Of a stretch of DNA of 64,000 nt, positions 16,857-25,427 are shown in pieces. This DNA is from a candidate division NC10 bacterium CSP1-5. GTDB taxonomy: Bacteria; Methylomirabilota; Methylomirabilia; Methylomirabilales; CSP1-5. The translations under genes and the position numbers were made by a program. Location of the stretch: contig LDXR01000013.1 in assembly GCA_001443495.1 (NCBI GenBank), forward strand, positions 33,776-97,775, given 5' to 3'. Below the pieces are notes generated by a model. The model searched no databases. It was not told where the DNA came from and worked only from the letters and a program-made list of their open reading frames with translations. Position 1 is the stretch's first letter. Each line of letters opens with the position of its first letter.

Positions 16857-18101
16857 ATGGTGGACGACTCTGGTCCCCGGACGCGCTGCGGCATTGACTC
16901 CGTCCAGATCGCGCGCATAGAACGTCTGCTTCGCGAGACACCCCAGGAGGACCTCCTCCGGATCTTCTCCGCGGAGGAACTCCAGGACGCCGGGGATGGA
17001 GTCGGTCGACTGGCCAGCCTCGCGGCACGGTTTGCTGCCAAAGAAGCGTGCCTGAAACTCTTTCCCCGTGAGACCGCACTCGGACAGATCGGTCCAGGGG
17101 ACTTTGCGGTGGCACGCGACGGTTACGGCGCGCCCAGCGTCGTCTATAGTCCGAAGATTCAGGAACTCCTCGATCGTTATCGGCTCAAAACGATCGCGCT
17201 CTCTCTCACGCACGACGGAGCTACCGCTTCCGCCGTCGCGGTGACCGAGCCTGCGGAGACGCGGGTGCCCCTCGCCGGCAGGCTTATCTACCATCTCCTT
17301 CCCATACGCCGTCGGGTAGTCCTCTCGAATCTCCGTCGCGTCTTCGGGGGAAAGGTCCCGGAGGAGGAGATCGTGCGGCTGGCGCAAGCCTTCTACGGGC
17401 ACCTGGCCCGTTTCGTCGTCGAGTTCCTCCGCTTCCCGCTCATCCCTGCGCAGCGCCGCGCCGCCCTCGTGCGTGTAGAGAATGTCGAGGCAATTCTTCG
17501 TGCGCATGCGCTGGGGAAAGGGGTTCTCGTTCTCACCGGCCACTTCGGGAACTGGGAGTTGGCAACCGCCGCGGGGATCGCACAATTTCCCGAATACCGG
17601 GGCCGGTTCCACATCACGCGGAAACCCCTTCGCCCCCTCTGGCTCGACAGCTTCGTCTACGGACGATCCCGTCGCGAGGGTTTCGGCGTCCTTCTTAAGA
17701 AGGGGGCGCTTGAGGCCATCCTAGATCGGCTGGCTGCTCAGGATATCGTCGTATTCATCCTCGACCAGCACGCCGGTGGCAGGGACGGTGTGGTGGTGCA
17801 GTTCTTCGGTCATCCAGCCGGGACGTTTCGAAGCCTTGCGACCATTGCGCTTGCGACCGGGGCACCAGTGGTTCCGGCAGCGACGTGGCGTGAGGCGGAT
17901 GGCCACCACGTGCTCCGGTTCGACGAGGCTCTCCCTTTGGTGGAGTGTAACGACGTTGATGAGGCGATCCGCGCGAACACACGTATGTACAATGCCGTCC
18001 TCGAGCGGTTCGTTCTCCGGCATCCCGAGCAGTGGTTCTGGATGCACCGTCGCTGGAAAGGACCTCGTTTGTCCACCAGCCATTCTTCCCCAGGCTCCTG
18101 A
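16857..18101 (+). CDS. AcpS-type phosphopantetheinyl transferase fused to LpxL-type acyltransferase
   Basis: Residues 1-130 are a holo-ACP synthase. CGIDSVQIARIERL carries the metal-binding Asp14, and FAAKEACLKLF carries Glu63. Residues 140-400 are an HtrB/LpxL-family acyltransferase: the HX4E motif is HFGNWE (His229-Glu234), followed by ITRKPLRP, DQHAGGRDGV and the terminal PEQWFWMHRRWK. I know of no common architecture joining these two. The protein would both activate the carrier and unload the finished acyl chain onto a membrane acceptor. The usual N-terminal membrane anchor of LpxL is absent. It lies nine bases after the KS-beta gene and ends the operon. Confidence 0.85.
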   Translation: MVDDSGPRTRCGIDSVQIARIERLLRETPQEDLLRIFSAEELQDAGDGVGRLASLAARFAAKEACLKLFPRETALGQIGPGDFAVARDGYGAPSVVYSPKIQELLDRYRLKTIALSLTHDGATASAVAVTEPAETRVPLAGRLIYHLLPIRRRVVLSNLRRVFGGKVPEEEIVRLAQAFYGHLARFVVEFLRFPLIPAQRRAALVRVENVEAILRAHALGKGVLVLTGHFGNWELATAAGIAQFPEYRGRFHITRKPLRPLWLDSFVYGRSRREGFGVLLKKGALEAILDRLAAQDIVVFILDQHAGGRDGVVVQFFGHPAGTFRSLATIALATGAPVVPAATWREADGHHVLRFDEALPLVECNDVDEAIRANTRMYNAVLERFVLRHPEQWFWMHRRWKGPRLSTSHSSPGS

Positions 18102-18143
18102 CCGCCCTGTCCGCACGCGTTCCGGTATACACATCCTGCGATC

Positions 18144-19193
18144 CTAACGACCATGCGGGTCCGACATCGTCAGGACAGCCGCACCCCGGAGCTCTCCTCG
18201 CCGGAGACACCCCAAGGCGTCATTCACCCGCCGAAGCCCAAAAATTCGTACCTCCGTTCTGACCGGGACTTGCGGCGCGATGGCCAGGAATTCTTCGCCA
18301 TCCCTCCGCGTCAGATTGGCCACCGAGCGCACTACGCGTTCTCCCCACAACAGGCGATAGGCGAACGATGGAATATCACTCATGTGAATGCCGGCGCAGA
18401 CGACGATTGCGCCTTTGGTGCTTGCGTTCAGTGCCGCCGGAAGTAGCGAACCGACCGGCGCAAAGATTATTACGCCATCTAGTTTCTCGGGTGGCAGCTC
18501 CGTCGAGTCGCCCGCCCAACTGGCCCCCAGTTGACGGGCAAACTCTTGGGCCTCGGTGTCACCCGGTTTTGTGAAGGCATAGACACGCTTCCCCTCGTAC
18601 ACGGCCACCTGGGCGATCACGTGGGCGGCGGCGCCAAATCCGTAAATTCCCAGTCGTTCGATATCTTTCCCGACCATCCGATACGATCGGTACCCAATGA
18701 ACCCCGCGCACAACAAGGGAGCTGCCTCAGTGTCACCGTAGACTGCGGGGAGACGAAAGCAATAGCGCTGATGCGCGGCCGTGTATTCCGCATACCCCCC
18801 GTCGAGCGTATAACCGGTGAACCGCGCCTCGTTACACAGGTTTTCTTGCTCCTTCCGGCAGTAAGGGCACCGGCCGCACGTCGCACCGAGCCAGGGCACG
18901 CCAATCCGGTCACCCACGCAAAACTCTTGGACGTGCTCCCCTTTGTGAACAATGGTGCCGACGATTTCGTGTCCCGGGATCAAAGGGAGCTTTGGGTCCG
19001 GGAGTTCACCGTCCACGATATGCAGATCCGTCCGGCAGACGCCGCAGGCCTGAACCCGAATCAGAACCTGGTCTGGACCTGGCCGAGGAACAGGTACCTC
19101 CGTCGCTCGGAGCGGCTGCCCCGGAGCCTCGAGTACCATCGCACGCATATGTGTCGGGAGCTCCATGCTTTGCGCCGCCGCGATGTCGCCCAT
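18144..19193 (-). CDS. Zinc-dependent alcohol dehydrogenase (MDR superfamily)
   Basis: A 349-residue MDR enzyme. It has catalytic-zinc residues in CGVCRTD and GHEIVG, a structural zinc cluster with four cysteines in CGRCPYCRKEQENLC, and a Rossmann motif GIYGFGAAAH. The start is placed at ATG 19193, preceded by AGGTGA; ATGs at 19166 and 19148 are alternatives. The sequence resembles the AdhP/YahK-like group that oxidises primary alcohols or reduces aldehydes. It converges with the acyl synthase operon, so a shared pathway is possible but unsupported. Confidence 0.88.
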   Translation of the reverse strand: MGDIAAAQSMELPTHMRAMVLEAPGQPLRATEVPVPRPGPDQVLIRVQACGVCRTDLHIVDGELPDPKLPLIPGHEIVGTIVHKGEHVQEFCVGDRIGVPWLGATCGRCPYCRKEQENLCNEARFTGYTLDGGYAEYTAAHQRYCFRLPAVYGDTEAAPLLCAGFIGYRSYRMVGKDIERLGIYGFGAAAHVIAQVAVYEGKRVYAFTKPGDTEAQEFARQLGASWAGDSTELPPEKLDGVIIFAPVGSLLPAALNASTKGAIVVCAGIHMSDIPSFAYRLLWGERVVRSVANLTRRDGEEFLAIAPQVPVRTEVRIFGLRRVNDALGCLRRGELRGAAVLTMSDPHGR

Positions 19194-19222
19194 AGGCTCA
19201 CCTGCAGAACAGCACGATTCTC

Positions 19223-19810
19223 TCATGACGGCCGGCGCTCCGGATGGAGCGCGCGAATCTCGGCATGCCGAAAGCAGGAAACCAGGTGGTCATTGACCAT
19301 GCCGGCGGCCTGCATGAACGCATAGCAGACCGTCGAGCCGGCGAACGCAAAGCCCTGCTCCCTCAAGGCTTCACTCATCCTGTCCGACTCCCTCGTTTTG
19401 GCCGGAACTCGACGGATCGTCTTCCAGGAGTTGTGTCGCGGGCTACCGCCCACGAATTGCCACACGAAGGCATCAAACGATCCGAACCTGTCCTGGATTC
19501 GGAGAAATGCCCGGGCGTTCGTGACCGCGGCCTCGACCTTTTGCTTGTTCCGGACGATCCCGGGATCTGCCAGCAGCCGCTCGATGTCCCGTCTCGTGTA
19601 ACGGGCGATCTTCTCCGGGTCGAAGTTGGCGAACGCCTTGCGGAAATTCTTCCTCTTGTGGAGGATGATCGCCCAACTGAGACCGGCCTGAAAGGCATCC
19701 AGTACCAGGTGCTCGAATAGCTTGCGGTCGTTGTGAACGGGCACCCCCCACTCGTGATCGTGGTAGGCAATCATCAACTCACTTAGCTCGGCCCAGCAGC
19801 ATCGCTTCAT
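19223..19810 (-). CDS. tag: DNA-3-methyladenine glycosylase I
   Basis: A 195-residue Tag glycosylase, which excises 3-methyladenine from DNA. The N-terminal RCCWAELSE and AYHDHEWGVP carry the zinc Cys and His. LDAFQAGLSWAIIL precedes the helix-hairpin region, and the C-terminal HLVSCFRH supplies the remaining His and Cys ligands. The ATG at 19810 gives the canonical start. It lies 29 bases after an alkyltransferase-like gene, forming a small alkylation-repair pair. Confidence 0.92.
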   Translation of the reverse strand: MKRCCWAELSELMIAYHDHEWGVPVHNDRKLFEHLVLDAFQAGLSWAIILHKRKNFRKAFANFDPEKIARYTRRDIERLLADPGIVRNKQKVEAAVTNARAFLRIQDRFGSFDAFVWQFVGGSPRHNSWKTIRRVPAKTRESDRMSEALREQGFAFAGSTVCYAFMQAAGMVNDHLVSCFRHAEIRALHPERRPS

Positions 19811-19839
19811 TGAAGCTCCTGCCACCCGGTCCGTAGCCA

Positions 19840-20169
19840 CTATTCCGGACCTGCCCAACCGACCACGCTCAAATCCACACGCCCCTGTTGGTCAAAGCGA
19901 ATGTCTTCTCCCTCGAGCAGCTGGCGTTGTCTCGCGCTCCCCTCCCCGCAACGTCGGGGACTGATCTTGCCCTGGGAATTGATGACCCGATGCCAGGGCA
20001 CATCCGTATCACAGGGAAGAGCAGCCATGGCATACCCGACGGCCCGGGCCGTACACCTTCCCACGATCCTTGCAATCTGAGCATAGGTAGCTACCTGGCC
20101 GGCCGGAACGTGATGAACCGTGCTATATATCCGATCGTAGAGGCCGTTCACGTACGCAAATCTACTCAT
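19840..20169 (-). CDS. Alkyltransferase-like (ATL) DNA repair protein
   Basis: A 109-residue protein of the MGMT DNA-binding-domain family. It shows VPAGQVATYAQIARI, the arginine-finger/Ala-Arg region CTARAVGYA, and PWHRVIN in place of the alkyl-acceptor PCHR. Replacement of the acceptor Cys by Trp is the hallmark of ATL proteins, which bind O6-alkylguanine and pass it to nucleotide excision repair. The frame is open upstream to 20505 only antisense to a membrane-protein gene. It is transcribed with tag. Confidence 0.92.
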   Translation of the reverse strand: MSRFAYVNGLYDRIYSTVHHVPAGQVATYAQIARIVGRCTARAVGYAMAALPCDTDVPWHRVINSQGKISPRRCGEGSARQRQLLEGEDIRFDQQGRVDLSVVGWAGPE

Positions 20170-20174
20170 TCTCT

Positions 20175-20549
20175 TTACCGCCGGATTATGAGAATCTCGA
20201 ATCCACCCCTTGGACCAATGTACCACGAGGCAAACCAACCGGTGGCGCTCACGACAAGTGATCCGGCGATTGCTGAAAAGAACCCGCTCAGCATGAAACC
20301 ATCCAGGAGCCATGCAACCAGGCCCAACATCGCCGCGTTGATGACTAGAAGGAATAACCCCAGGGTCACGATGGTAATAGGGAATGTCAAAATAACAATG
20401 AGTGGACGGACGACAGCGTTGACGATACCTAAGAGGAATGCGGCTGCCACCAGCGTCCCCATCCCAGTGATCTCCATGCCTGGAACGAGTTCCGACGCGA
20501 TCCAAAGCCCCATGGCGCTGATGAACATGCGTATGAGAAGTCCAGGCAT
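20175..20549 (-). CDS. Phage-holin-IV/YvlD-like membrane protein
   Basis: A 124-residue protein with four hydrophobic helices. The segment LGIVNAVVRPLIVILTFPIT followed by TLGLFLLVINA is typical of the YvlD/mycobacterial four-helix holin superfamily. These are envelope proteins of unclear role and not usually phage-borne. The ATG at 20549 was chosen because the upstream part of the frame lacks family character. It ends five bases before the ATL gene. Confidence 0.85.
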   Translation of the reverse strand: MPGLLIRMFISAMGLWIASELVPGMEITGMGTLVAAAFLLGIVNAVVRPLIVILTFPITIVTLGLFLLVINAAMLGLVAWLLDGFMLSGFFSAIAGSLVVSATGWFASWYIGPRGGFEILIIRR

Positions 20550-20642
20550 CTTAGCCTGCCCTCCACTTTCTGCAGAAGCTCGGAAGTTTACTTGACGTCC
20601 GACCGGCTGGCGAAAAGCCGTGCCGGGAAGCAAAGAGGAAGA

Positions 20643-21113
20643 TCAGCAGGTCATACCATGCTTTTCGAAGTACTGCTGGTGGTACTCCTCTGCCATGTAG
20701 AACTCCGAGGCGGGAATGATCGCGGTCGCGATCGGCTTCCTGTATCGCCCGCTCTTTTCGAGATGCGCCTTCGCAGCCTTGGCCGCAGCCTCTTGCTCGG
20801 CAGTGTAGAAGAATATCGCGGATCTGTATTGGGTACCCACGTCCGGCCCCTGTCGATTTATTTGCGTCGGATCATGGACGCCCCAGAACACGTTCAAGAG
20901 TTCCTCGTAAGAGGTCTTCGAAGGGTCGTACTCCACCTGTACGACTTCCGCATGGCCGGTCCTCCCCGAGCATACGTCTCTATACGTCGGATTCTTGGAG
21001 GAACCACCGGAGTAGCCCACCGTCGTTGATACAACCCCTTCGATTTTGCGAAACGCTGCCTCTACCCCCCAAAAACACCCTGCCCCAAACGTCGCCTTCT
21101 CAGTCATCTCCAC
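20643..21113 (-). CDS. msrA: Peptide-methionine (S)-S-oxide reductase
   Basis: A 156-residue MsrA with the catalytic GCFWG motif (Cys13). VGYSGG, the [18 protein letters not shown] block and the C-terminal [12 protein letters not shown] are also present. It repairs oxidised methionine with thioredoxin as reductant. Only the N-terminal Cys lies in the motif and the penultimate Cys (MTC) may serve as resolver. Start is ATG 21113 or the Met two codons on. Confidence 0.95.
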   Translation of the reverse strand: MEMTEKATFGAGCFWGVEAAFRKIEGVVSTTVGYSGGSSKNPTYRDVCSGRTGHAEVVQVEYDPSKTSYEELLNVFWGVHDPTQINRQGPDVGTQYRSAIFFYTAEQEAAAKAAKAHLEKSGRYRKPIATAIIPASEFYMAEEYHQQYFEKHGMTC

Positions 21114-21251
21114 ACTCCAGTGTGTTCGTCAGCGAGCGGTATATTTTTCCCTGGCCAGAATAATTATTGCAGAGCGAGCAGGATATGTCCACCGAGTCCA
21201 GCCGTTGGCTGCCGTATGGACTCGCATGGTCACGTCAGGAGCGAATGGATC

Positions 21252-21590
21252 CTACGGGCGTTCGTCGCGATACCGTTGCTCCTGAAAAATAGTCGAGAGT
21301 TGCCAGAATCGGTTCAGGAGGCCTTCGGGGAAGATGTCCATCTCACCCTTCTTCGCGGCGCCGTTTACTTCATACATCACCCCCTTGATCTCCGCCATAG
21401 CCCGAAGAATCTCCGAATGGTCGGTCCGCTTGTCAATCAGCGACCGCAGGTCCTCGACGAGCGGAACCAACCGACGCTGGAGATGCTCGGTGTACTCCCT
21501 CTGCACCGGCGAACCTCGAAACGCACCGAGGCTGGCGGCGACAGACTGTAACGTCTCGAGCAGCCTCTGTGCATCTTCCCAGAGCCCCAT
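21252..21590 (-). CDS. Conserved-looking hypothetical protein (112 aa)
   Basis: Mostly alpha-helical and soluble, with several Leu-rich amphipathic helices (LLETLQSVAASL, LVEDLRSLID) and no cysteine or recognisable motif. It starts 23 bases after the phosphoesterase gene on the same strand and is probably co-transcribed. I do not recognise it. Confidence 0.6.
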   Translation of the reverse strand: MGLWEDAQRLLETLQSVAASLGAFRGSPVQREYTEHLQRRLVPLVEDLRSLIDKRTDHSEILRAMAEIKGVMYEVNGAAKKGEMDIFPEGLLNRFWQLSTIFQEQRYRDERP

Positions 21591-21613
21591 CGTGTCGTTT
21601 CCTCTGACAGCGG

Positions 21614-22108
21614 CTAGTCGTTCAGTTGGACGATTTCCACTTCGAGCTTGCTATCCCGGACATGTATGCGGGCCACAGATACCGGGAGGGTGAAGCGTCG
21701 GGGGCCGGCACTTCCCGGGTTCAGAAACAGGACCCCGTTTCGGTGCTCGATGCGGGGCTGGTGGGAGTGGCCACTGATCACGGCGTGGAATCCGGCGGCC
21801 CTCGGATCGAGGTCGAGGTCGCTCACGTCATGGAGAACGTACAGATCCATTGCGGCCACCCGGACGGACTCGGCGGTGGGAAGCGTCTTTGCCCAAGGGC
21901 CTCGATCGGCATTCCCCCGCACCGCGACCACGCTCGCGATCTTGCGCAACCGGTCCAGAATCTCCGGTCCTCCGATGTCCCCCGCATGGATGATCAGGTC
22001 GCTCCCCGTAAGTTCCATGATGACCTCAGGTCGCAACAGCCCGTGCGTGTCAGAGATGACCCCCACGACGCGAGTCGCTGCCTGTTGCCCTCGATTCATC
22101 CCGGACAT
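21614..22108 (-). CDS. YfcE/MJ0936-type metallophosphoesterase
   Basis: A 164-residue calcineurin-like phosphoesterase. The metal motifs are in order: VISDTHG (DxH), HAGDIGG (GDxxx), VRGNAD (GNxD) and ISGHSHQPR (GHxH). The family hydrolyses phosphodiester model substrates, with dimetal binding, and has no confirmed natural substrate. The length is normal and the motifs complete. Confidence 0.92.
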   Translation of the reverse strand: MSGMNRGQQAATRVVGVISDTHGLLRPEVIMELTGSDLIIHAGDIGGPEILDRLRKIASVVAVRGNADRGPWAKTLPTAESVRVAAMDLYVLHDVSDLDLDPRAAGFHAVISGHSHQPRIEHRNGVLFLNPGSAGPRRFTLPVSVARIHVRDSKLEVEIVQLND

Positions 22109-22287
22109 TTGGCCAAACCCGAATCACGTGGTCAGTTGAAAATACAGGTGTATCCTCGGGACCCACAGCACGCTAACCATAGCCACATCCTAGCTCATCC
22201 ATCTTCGGCGCAACTGACCCTTAAGTAAAGCACCATTCCCTGATATCCTTTGTCATGCTCCTCATTCTACCAGGTAGAGGACGGGCG

Positions 22288-22530
22288 TCAGCAGTAAGAG
22301 AAGAGGCCCACTCGTATCGGGACGATCATGGTCTTTGACCGAAAGTACATGTACCCTTCGTAGAGCGCGCAGAGAGCCCAGAGAGCCGCGGCAACCAGCG
22401 CAGCGTGCGCCGGTTTGCGGCGTCGCGAGGCGCGATAAGCGAGCCTAACGATGAGCGCTGGAACCAACGCCAGGTACGGACGTTTAATCAGGAGGACCAC
22501 GGGACTGTAGAAGACCGTTAGGAAATCCAT
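22288..22530 (-). CDS. Small membrane protein (80 aa)
   Basis: Two hydrophobic segments surround a very basic loop (RASRRRKP), consistent with a two-helix inner-membrane protein with a cytoplasmic loop. It is unrecognised. The frame is compatible with host codon use, but nothing else supports it; treat as provisional. Confidence 0.4.
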   Translation of the reverse strand: MDFLTVFYSPVVLLIKRPYLALVPALIVRLAYRASRRRKPAHAALVAAALWALCALYEGYMYFRSKTMIVPIRVGLFSYC

Positions 22531-22571
22531 CCGCGGCAGGCAGGAGCTCCGCCGCTACGTGCGCTGAGGTC

Positions 22572-22973
22572 TCATGGCACGAGAAACTTCGTTACGGCCG
22601 TTTCGGAATGCACCCAAATCACCGCACTGAGGTCTCTGGCTCCGTAAATCCGTACTTCCCACACCCGATCGCCCTTCCGCGAAAAACCTTTGATCTCAAC
22701 ATCCAACTTGTGAATGGAAACCACCTTCGCCGTTTGAATTGCCCGCTTGCCACCCATCTTCTTGAAGTATGCGTCAGTCGCTAGCTTCTCGGCGTGATCC
22801 TCGGTTGACACCTTCGCTCCTGCAATCCTCAGCGGCGCGTCGGCCGACGCCTTGACCTGTCGCAGATGACTAGTGCTCTCCGCGACCCCAGGCAGGTACA
22901 CAACCATGACTACGGCAAGGACGGAGAAAATCCGCAGCAGCTTCTTCCTCCAAGGAGCCCGTGGCTCCACCAC
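22572..22973 (-). CDS. Secreted hypothetical protein (about 133 aa)
   Basis: From GTG 22973 the protein opens with a basic stretch and a hydrophobic signal-like helix (LLRIFSVLAVVMVVYLPG), then a mature domain of about 95 residues ending TAVTKFLVP. The mature part alternates beta-like strands (VVSIHKLDVEIKGF, VWEVRIYGA). The open frame continues upstream to 23096, but that part overlaps the DinB-like gene and is a shadow. No family was recognised; an exported protein is likely. Confidence 0.55.
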   Translation of the reverse strand: MVEPRAPWRKKLLRIFSVLAVVMVVYLPGVAESTSHLRQVKASADAPLRIAGAKVSTEDHAEKLATDAYFKKMGGKRAIQTAKVVSIHKLDVEIKGFSRKGDRVWEVRIYGARDLSAVIWVHSETAVTKFLVP

Positions 22974-22987
22974 GCGCTCCCGGCCTC

Positions 22988-23386
22988 TTATCCTGGCAGG
23001 CGTTTGCAAAGCCAGCGGATCTGGCCCCGGTGATTGATCTCGTCTTCGAATACGTGGAACCATTTGAAGTAATTGTTTGCCGGTTGACCGCCCCAAAATG
23101 GGGTCTTCTCGTACAGCCAGTCGTCATCCCGCTTGGCAAACTCGCCCAGCGTTTTCTGCCGGACGTCCTTGAGCAGATGCAAGTAATAGGCCACTGGGCG
23201 GCCGCGAATCTCCCTTCTCGCCCTCTCGCCGAGATCAAGAAGTGCGCCCCACTCTTGTCTCTCCCTGGGAGTCAGACCTCGCCCCTCGAACGTATCAACC
23301 TGGTATGCCACCTCTACGGCAGCGATGTGGCCCAGCAGCGCCCCGATCGTATTGCTCTCGGGGTCGTGCAGGTAGTCCGGAGACAT
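22988..23386 (-). CDS. DinB/YfiT-like four-helix protein, short N-terminus
   Basis: The frame encodes LLGHIAAVEVAYQVDTFEG and the closing HEDEINHRGQIR-type helix (here FEDEINHRGQIRWL), both typical of DinB-superfamily proteins that bind a metal through three histidines. Homologues usually have about 20 more residues at the N-terminus; here ATG 23386 falls just inside the end of the thioesterase gene, so the first helix seems lost or shortened. Transferase activity with thiol cofactors is known for some members. Confidence 0.65.
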   Translation of the reverse strand: MSPDYLHDPESNTIGALLGHIAAVEVAYQVDTFEGRGLTPRERQEWGALLDLGERARREIRGRPVAYYLHLLKDVRQKTLGEFAKRDDDWLYEKTPFWGGQPANNYFKWFHVFEDEINHRGQIRWLCKRLPG

Positions 23387-23397
23387 AACCCCAGGGC

Positions 23398-23868
23398 CTA
23401 CGGAGCTTGGCGCCAGGTCGCGGGAACACGCACCGCCACCACCTCTCCCCGCGCGCACTCCTCTCCCCTGGCAAAGAGCGAGCAGGTCACGATCGTCTTC
23501 TTTCCCGTCGATTCCTTGACCGACGCTCGCAAACTCACAGGGCCGTCGATCGGTGTCGGTTTGAGGTAGGCAACCTGGAGAGAGGCCGTCACGTACCAGA
23601 TGCTCGGCTCCGTATCCATGGACCGCCCCTCTGCGCGGTAGGCGGCGGCAATCGCCGTGCAGATGCAATGACAATCTATAATGGTTGCGATGACTCCACC
23701 ATTCAGAATGTGTTTGGGACCCGCCGCATGATACGGCCTGGGCTGCCAGGTGCAGACTGCCTGATCGCCTGACCAGTAGCTCCGTATTTGCAAGCCATGT
23801 TCGTTCAGGACCCCACAACCCCAGCAGTACCTCTCCGCGATACACTCCTGGAATGCCTGTTGAGCCAT
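23398..23868 (-). CDS. PaaI-type hotdog thioesterase
   Basis: A 156-residue single hotdog protein. CWGCGVLNEHGLQ opens the fold, and GGVIATIIDCHCICT is the central helix with the catalytic-type Asp. LQVAYLKPTPI and a late VTCSLFA strand complete it. Such enzymes hydrolyse acyl-CoA thioesters. The Cys-rich start (CWGCG) is common in this subgroup. The start at ATG 23868 follows GGGAGA. The DinB-like gene follows after 11 bases. Confidence 0.85.
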   Translation of the reverse strand: MAQQAFQECIAERYCWGCGVLNEHGLQIRSYWSGDQAVCTWQPRPYHAAGPKHILNGGVIATIIDCHCICTAIAAAYRAEGRSMDTEPSIWYVTASLQVAYLKPTPIDGPVSLRASVKESTGKKTIVTCSLFARGEECARGEVVAVRVPATWRQAP

Positions 23869-23993
23869 CACTTTCTCTCCCGAAGAGACAGGCTCAAGGC
23901 GCCTCTCCTCATCTGTGTACTGAATGGCGAAAGACTTTCCGCCGACCCGGGAGGCAGGCCGCCCCGTTCCTTGTTCCCACGGCGCCCGGGTCG

Positions 23994-25259
23994 TCACGCC
24001 AACAGTCGGAGGCCGGTCGCGTTCTTTTCGTAGCTGAGCGATTCGAAGTGGAGTTCGAGGTCTTTCGCGTAGCGAAAGGCCTGTTCGATTTCCTTAGAGG
24101 TGGGTCCGCGCGAGATCTCCTCGTATTTCTTGTCGTACTTCACGCCGGAGGGATTGCAGAAGTTGTCCGGGTGGTACTGGTCCATGACATTGACCGGTAC
24201 GTCCGGCATGGTCTGGGCGATCCATTCCAGAACAGGCCGGGTGCAGCACTCCACGTGATTCGGCATGACCAGATGGCGGATGGTAAACTCCTCGCCCCAG
24301 CCGTGGATCAACTGCATATTACCCGTCACGGTCTCCCAGTACCAGGGGGTCCGCGAGAGGTTGATCGCGCATCTGCCGGGCCCGAACTTGAGATCCGGAA
24401 GCCAGACGTCCATCAGGAGCCTCAGGATCTTCATCGCCTCGGACGACATGAAGAAGTTGCTGTTCCACAGCATCGGCGCGTTGAAGGCGCCCTGGTACGT
24501 GGCGCCCTCCGGATTCCGGCGGTAGCTGGTGTAGTAGTCGCTCTTCACCCCGAGCGCCTCCCGAAGGTCCTCATTATTGGGACGCAGGTCTTCGAGCAGC
24601 GAGATCGCCTCGACGATGCTGTGCAGATGGATGGTCACCTCACCCCCGACCCAGTTCACGTTGTGGCAACCCTCCATCCGCAGAACCCAGGCCATCGTGG
24701 CGAGCGTGCGGGCAGAGACCACCTCGCCGTTGTCCTTGTCGGTGCTGATGTCGCCATTCTGGCAGAACGCGCACCGCATGTTGCAGGAGGTAAAGAAGAT
24801 CGTCCCCGAGCCGAGCCGCCCCCGGTAGATCAACTCTTCGCCCGGATGGTGAAAATAGCTTGAGACGCGGGAGTCCTCGGCCAGCTTGCAGGTGCCGAAT
24901 TTCGTGCCCTTTTGCCGGTCCACCCGGCAGTTCCAGCGGCAAAAGTTGCAGTGCGCGAGCATTCGGATGCTCAGCTCGCGGCAGAGGTCGACCAGATTGG
25001 GCCGTGGTCTGGGAGAGGCTGGCAGGTCATCGATGCCACGTCGGATCCGATCCCAGAGGTCCAGAAAGACGGGCGTTTTTGCCTCCAGCTCTTCCCAGAG
25101 GGCCTCTTCCGAGGCCTCACCCAAAGAAACCTCTACAGGGATGTGCCCGGCAATCCGGAATTTCGCAGGCATCCGGTTGGCGGATACCTGACGATACCAC
25201 ATGAGCTTTCTCCGGAGATCATCCTCGGCCCACACCCACAGGCCGTCCAACCCACCCAT
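23994..25259 (-). CDS. Radical SAM protein, PflX-like (COG1313 group)
   Basis: The 421 residues carry a central radical SAM motif CNMRCAFCQ (Cys-x3-Cys-x2-Cys), GGEVTIH and the NSNFFMS block. An N-terminal extension has additional cysteines (CNFCRWNCRV...GTCKL), which may bind a second cluster or zinc. The group is related to pyruvate-formate-lyase-activating enzymes but its substrate is unknown. ATG 25259 is preceded by AGGAG ten bases upstream. Confidence 0.85.
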   Translation of the reverse strand: MGGLDGLWVWAEDDLRRKLMWYRQVSANRMPAKFRIAGHIPVEVSLGEASEEALWEELEAKTPVFLDLWDRIRRGIDDLPASPRPRPNLVDLCRELSIRMLAHCNFCRWNCRVDRQKGTKFGTCKLAEDSRVSSYFHHPGEELIYRGRLGSGTIFFTSCNMRCAFCQNGDISTDKDNGEVVSARTLATMAWVLRMEGCHNVNWVGGEVTIHLHSIVEAISLLEDLRPNNEDLREALGVKSDYYTSYRRNPEGATYQGAFNAPMLWNSNFFMSSEAMKILRLLMDVWLPDLKFGPGRCAINLSRTPWYWETVTGNMQLIHGWGEEFTIRHLVMPNHVECCTRPVLEWIAQTMPDVPVNVMDQYHPDNFCNPSGVKYDKKYEEISRGPTSKEIEQAFRYAKDLELHFESLSYEKNATGLRLLA

Positions 25260-25427
25260 CGCTCTTGTGCTCCTCTTTCTCTCCGCAACCCAGGGAGGCC
25301 GCCCGGTCTTCCCCTAGCCCCTAGGAGCACGGCCTCCTGCACTTTCCTATCATAATCGGAGGTGTCCTCCCCTGCTAGAAAAAACCACGGCTCGGATCCG
25401 CCGCCGCCCCCTACCGGTGATGCAGGT

